Shown here: positions 61,273 through 64,000 of the stretch, piece by piece
Position numbering within the stretch: position 1 is the first letter of the stretch
Layout of the letters: every line of letters begins with the position of its first letter
Assembly: GCF_002846575.1 (NCBI RefSeq)
Contig: NZ_PJND01000007.1
Coordinates: 1,674,001-1,738,000 of the forward strand
DNA length: 64,000 nt
From: Flavobacterium lindanitolerans
GTDB taxonomy: Bacteria > Bacteroidota > Bacteroidia > Flavobacteriales > Flavobacteriaceae
Direction of reading: 5' to 3'
The notes under the pieces: model-generated
Databases searched by the model: none
Seen by the model: only the letters and a program-made list of their open reading frames with translations
Told to the model about the DNA's origin: nothing
Program-made: the position numbers and the translations under genes

Positions 61273-62226
61273 CTATTTGTGAAATAAAACATTTTGAATC
61301 CAGCCTCTAATCGTGTATTTGTGGTAAATTTCTTCAGGAAGCTTTTCATAGTCGCTTTCAAAGAACGAGGTAGGGATTACCGGATTTTTTTCGTCTATGA
61401 CCAAAATATTATTGGGATTGTAGAAATCATAATTTACAATATCGAGATTGGTTGTTATGAGTTTCTTTTCTAATCCCATACTTTCAAAAATCCTGAATGT
61501 CAGCCCAAATTGTCCATCTCTTTTGATGTCTAAAAGGGCATTGGACTTTTCTATAAATTTTGAGATTTCTTCCAATGTGATTTTTTCAAAGAAAAATTCG
61601 ATTTCGCTCTTCGGGCATTCCTTGTCTCTGCTCAAAACAATAATCTTGTGTTTTATCTGCTTCGACTTTAATTCAGAAATGATTTTTGAAAGAACAGGAA
61701 GTCTTTTGTCTTTGGAACAGATATTAAAAACCTGAAAATCAAACGGCCCTTTACTACTGTTCTTGTTCTCTTCATAAATCCAGTTAGGAGCAAACTTTAG
61801 ACCTAATTTTTGACAGTCTTCCTTTTCAAAAGAAAATGCCTGGTCAAATGCAGAAGCAACCCGCTTTATTTTTGGACAACGGGTAGCACTGTCATTAAAA
61901 AAACCGATTGACTTTCGTGTATAATTTTTTAATTGCTTCAGGTATCTTTTGTCAATGAAGTCTCCCTTGATGGTCACAATCAAATCCTGCCTCTCACCAA
62001 TTTGTTCCAGATGCTTGATGATTTCTTTTCCGTAATAGATATTTTTGATGTTTTTCCTGAAAAAGACCTTCAGGAAAGCATTATAAATTTTATAATAAAA
62101 ATTAGGATATTTATATTTAAAATTATGGAAGTCAATATGGTGTACAGTGTGACCGTCCTGTTTTAAGACTTTAGCAATTCCTTCATTCAAACCCCAATTG
62201 TCAAAACTAATCAACGCAATTTTCAT
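61273..62226 (-). CDS. CgeB-like glycosyltransferase-type protein
   Basis: The 317-residue protein has a Rossmann-like start (MKIALISFDNWGLNEGIAKV) and SIGFFNDSATRCPKIKRV, followed by FDQAFSFEKEDCQKLGLKFA. The C-terminal part holds FGLTFRIFESMGLEKKLITT, the pattern of GT-B donor-binding helices with a Glu. Similar proteins (CgeB-like, spore maturation type) are found in polysaccharide loci. It lies 6 bases upstream of the other glycosyltransferase-like gene. Donor and acceptor are unknown. Confidence 0.72.
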   Translation of the reverse strand: MKIALISFDNWGLNEGIAKVLKQDGHTVHHIDFHNFKYKYPNFYYKIYNAFLKVFFRKNIKNIYYGKEIIKHLEQIGERQDLIVTIKGDFIDKRYLKQLKNYTRKSIGFFNDSATRCPKIKRVASAFDQAFSFEKEDCQKLGLKFAPNWIYEENKNSSKGPFDFQVFNICSKDKRLPVLSKIISELKSKQIKHKIIVLSRDKECPKSEIEFFFEKITLEEISKFIEKSNALLDIKRDGQFGLTFRIFESMGLEKKLITTNLDIVNYDFYNPNNILVIDEKNPVIPTSFFESDYEKLPEEIYHKYTIRGWIQNVLFHK

Positions 62227-62612
62227 CTATCTCCTTTGTATCGGTTTGCAATAAGAAATTACGAAATAATTTCTTAAAATGGAACCTGATTTTGCTTTTT
62301 GTTTTATGTCTTTTGCCTAAATGTTGGTTGCTTCAATTCTCAATATTACTTGCAAAATGCTTGTAAAAAAATTTGATTTCCGCAAAGATAAGTTTTTTTA
62401 AACGGAAGAAACAAGCAATATGGATAATATGTTAAAAAAATCTTAATTAAATTGACAATCAATAATTTACAGGTGTTTTTAATGAGGATTTACCAATTAA
62501 GATTAGAATTTAAACAGTAAAAAGCAAAATAACAGTCTTAAAACTGAAACTTTAAAATAAATTCTTAGGGGGTGAGATGCTTGTGATAGAGAAGTCGAAT
62601 CTCGACTCAAGA
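62227..62612. other. AT-rich intergenic region, no gene seen
   Basis: Very AT-rich with stop codons in all frames. A small inverted repeat AGTCGA-ATC-TCGACT at 62593-62607 lies 6 bases beyond the stop of the glycosyltransferase gene but lacks a T-run. It probably contains the promoter of the leftward polysaccharide operon. No exact TAnnTTTG was identified near 62226. Confidence 0.5.
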
Positions 62613-63464
62613 TTATTTTATTTTATAAACACCCAATGCCTTTTTTATCTTTTTGCTTAAAAGAACCAATTTTACATACAATCGGTTTTTCAAACTCAGG
62701 AACATCCAGTTTTTATAGGGAATAAGTTCTTTTTCAATCAGGCTGTTCATTTTCTCTGATACAATAAAATCTTTATTGATATGCGCCCATTTTACATTGT
62801 CGTAACCGTCAAACTCATTCACCTTGTTTTTTTCATGAATGATTGACATCCATAAACGCTTGTCTGTAATCTGCGTAATACGGGTTTCCTTTTTCCACAA
62901 CGTATGGTCGTTAAACCAAACAGTTTTCGGGTTTTCATTTTTTTCAATCAGGCTTATGAACGGATTGAAAATATGTTCTTTTTTACCTAATATGTAACGG
63001 GGTTTTACCTGTAGAGAATAGCCTTTGATAACATCAACAGCCTGATATTCCTGTGACTGAAATTTGTGCTGTACTTCGTTGATGAAATTTTTATGGATAC
63101 AATCGTCATTGTCAATTCTTGAAGTAATCAAATAAGGAACATTCTGTGCATCTTCAGAAATAAACTGTTGGATAGCCGGATAAAATTCAGGCATACCATC
63201 AATATAAAAGGCTTTGATGTTTGTCTTATCCGAAATCAGGTTAGTTATGGCACTTTTATATTTTTCGGGTGTTGTAGTGTCAAAAAATATAAGCCAGTTA
63301 AAATCCGTATTGGTCTGCGCCACAACAGATGGGAAGCAAAAGTTCTCAAAGAGCCACATTCTGTCTTCCATCCACTCGTCGGTCAGTAAGGTTTCGTTAT
63401 TTTTAGTAACGTTCCAATCAGGATTTCTCAGATTAAACCTAGTAATTAGATAGTGTTTAAACAT
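62613..63464 (-). CDS. Putative rhamnosyltransferase-type glycosyltransferase
   Basis: The 283-residue protein starts MFKHYLITRFNLRNPDWNVT and has NFCFPSVVAQTNTDFNWLIF and LITSRIDNDDCIHKNFINEV, where the DNDD stretch is the metal-binding DxD-type motif. This matches the Rhamno_transf-type group (PF11316-like), GT-A fold. It likely adds a sugar to a surface polysaccharide or glycan. It is separated from the other polysaccharide genes by a 386-base AT-rich gap and divergent from the LPS-kinase-like gene. Confidence 0.82.
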   Translation of the reverse strand: MFKHYLITRFNLRNPDWNVTKNNETLLTDEWMEDRMWLFENFCFPSVVAQTNTDFNWLIFFDTTTPEKYKSAITNLISDKTNIKAFYIDGMPEFYPAIQQFISEDAQNVPYLITSRIDNDDCIHKNFINEVQHKFQSQEYQAVDVIKGYSLQVKPRYILGKKEHIFNPFISLIEKNENPKTVWFNDHTLWKKETRITQITDKRLWMSIIHEKNKVNEFDGYDNVKWAHINKDFIVSEKMNSLIEKELIPYKNWMFLSLKNRLYVKLVLLSKKIKKALGVYKIK

Positions 63465-63518
63465 TTATTGGGTGCTAATTAACCTTTCGGCAATTTTTTT
63501 GTAAAATTAAATTAATTA

Positions 63519-63551
63519 TTTGAACTCTAAAATCGAAAATGGTTACTTTTG
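63519..63551 (+). promoter_or_regulatory. Promoter of the LPS-kinase-like gene
   Basis: TTTG at 63519-63522 and TACTTTTG at 63544-63551 are separated by 21 bases. The start codon at 63575 follows 23 bases later. Confidence 0.65.
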
Positions 63552-63574
63552 TGAACAAAATAAGAAAAGCATAA

Positions 63575-64000
63575 ATGCACGAAGTTTACAATCCAAAATT
63601 CCTACACCAGAAAGAAGCCATACGGGACTGTATTGCTAATTTTGAGGCTAAAGGTATTTTGTTTGTTGACGGAAAGCGCAACAAAATCAGGCTCTTTGAA
63701 TTGGATGAGATTACATTGAATGTCAAATCGTTCAAGATTCCTAATTTTATCAATCAGGTAGCCTATAAATTTTTCAGACGTTCAAAAGCCAGACGTTCTT
63801 TTGAGTTTGCCAATATTTTGCTGGAAAAAGGAATAGGAACCCCTCAGCCCATTGCTTATTTTGAAAATTTCAAAAATGTTCTTTACGACAGTTATTACAT
63901 CAGCGAACAGTTGAATGCAGATTTGACGTTTAGGGAATTGACAACAGATTTGAATTATCCTGACCACGAGACCATACTAAGGCAGTTTGTGCGGTTTTCA
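63575..64000 (+). CDS. Lipopolysaccharide kinase (InaA/WaaP-like), 3' end outside window
   Basis: 142 codons are open from the ATG at 63575 to the window end. The product starts MHEVYNPKFLHQKEAIRDCI and continues with GKRNKIRLFELDEITLNVKS and IPNFINQVAYKFFRRSKARR. This is the pattern of the Flavobacteriaceae Kdo/WaaP-type LPS kinase group. ILLEKGIGTPQPIAYFE and YYISEQLNADLTFREL follow, kinase N-lobe to hinge. The catalytic loop lies beyond the window. It probably phosphorylates a lipid A/core sugar. Divergent from the rhamnosyltransferase-type gene. Confidence 0.87.
   Translation, partial: MHEVYNPKFLHQKEAIRDCIANFEAKGILFVDGKRNKIRLFELDEITLNVKSFKIPNFINQVAYKFFRRSKARRSFEFANILLEKGIGTPQPIAYFENFKNVLYDSYYISEQLNADLTFRELTTDLNYPDHETILRQFVRFS

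Noticed and set aside
62593..62607. A terminator for the rhamnosyltransferase-type gene
   Set aside because: Only a 6-bp stem with no T-run in the reading direction.

Overview
The window looks like a chromosome segment of a Flavobacterium-type bacterium (Bacteroidota, Flavobacteriaceae). Support comes from the AT-rich composition, the near absence of Shine-Dalgarno sequences, promoter boxes of the TAnnTTTG type with an upstream TTG, proteins carrying type IX secretion (gliding-motility, type B) C-terminal domains, a TonB-dependent receptor with a carboxypeptidase-like N-terminal domain, a FadL/OmpP1 porin, and a lipopolysaccharide-kinase gene next to surface-sugar genes. The species cannot be named from the sequence alone.

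Layout. 1-12.5 kb: a radical SAM/B12 enzyme cut by the window edge, small secreted or membrane proteins, a broken GNAT acetyltransferase, a DUF2975/XRE pair, rimO, an M23 peptidase, a FadL-type porin, a frameshifted Trp/Gly-rich lipoprotein gene, proS, two tRNA-Glu genes and rpsT. 12.6-18.3 kb: a leftward four-gene phosphorelay operon (membrane histidine kinase, response regulator, large REC-multiPAS-GAF kinase, response regulator). 18.5-34 kb: typA, then mostly leftward single genes: a lipoprotein, a DHFR-like protein, a hydrolase, a VOC protein, a TetR-linked operon with a clear palindromic operator, a small AT-rich block of poorly known genes, a GNAT enzyme with a putative zinc metallopeptidase, TPR proteins, an S41 peptidase and an AraC regulator. 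34-43.6 kb: three consecutive type IX-secreted adhesin-like proteins, then an ABC exporter. 43.6-53.3 kb: a nucleoid-associated protein, a four-helix-bundle (23S-IVP type) gene between inverted octamer repeats, a pRiA4b ORF-3-like protein, two VOC proteins, a TonB receptor, a TPR protein, and a LytS/LytTR two-component operon with two extra small 2TM-domain proteins. 53.6-64 kb: an S41 peptidase, heme A synthase, a CCA-adding-type enzyme, a Sua5/TsaC-type enzyme, and a surface-polysaccharide block (NeuD-like acetyltransferase, DegT aminotransferase, three glycosyltransferase-like proteins) ending in a divergent LPS-kinase-like gene cut by the window end.

The least explained signal is a dispersed intergenic repeat with an 8-bp period (unit roughly NNNC[T/A][A/G]AG). 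It occurs at five or more places, usually as inverted pairs. One inverted pair encloses the four-helix-bundle gene; the others enclose no gene. No CRISPR array, rRNA operon, intact insertion sequence or prophage was seen.
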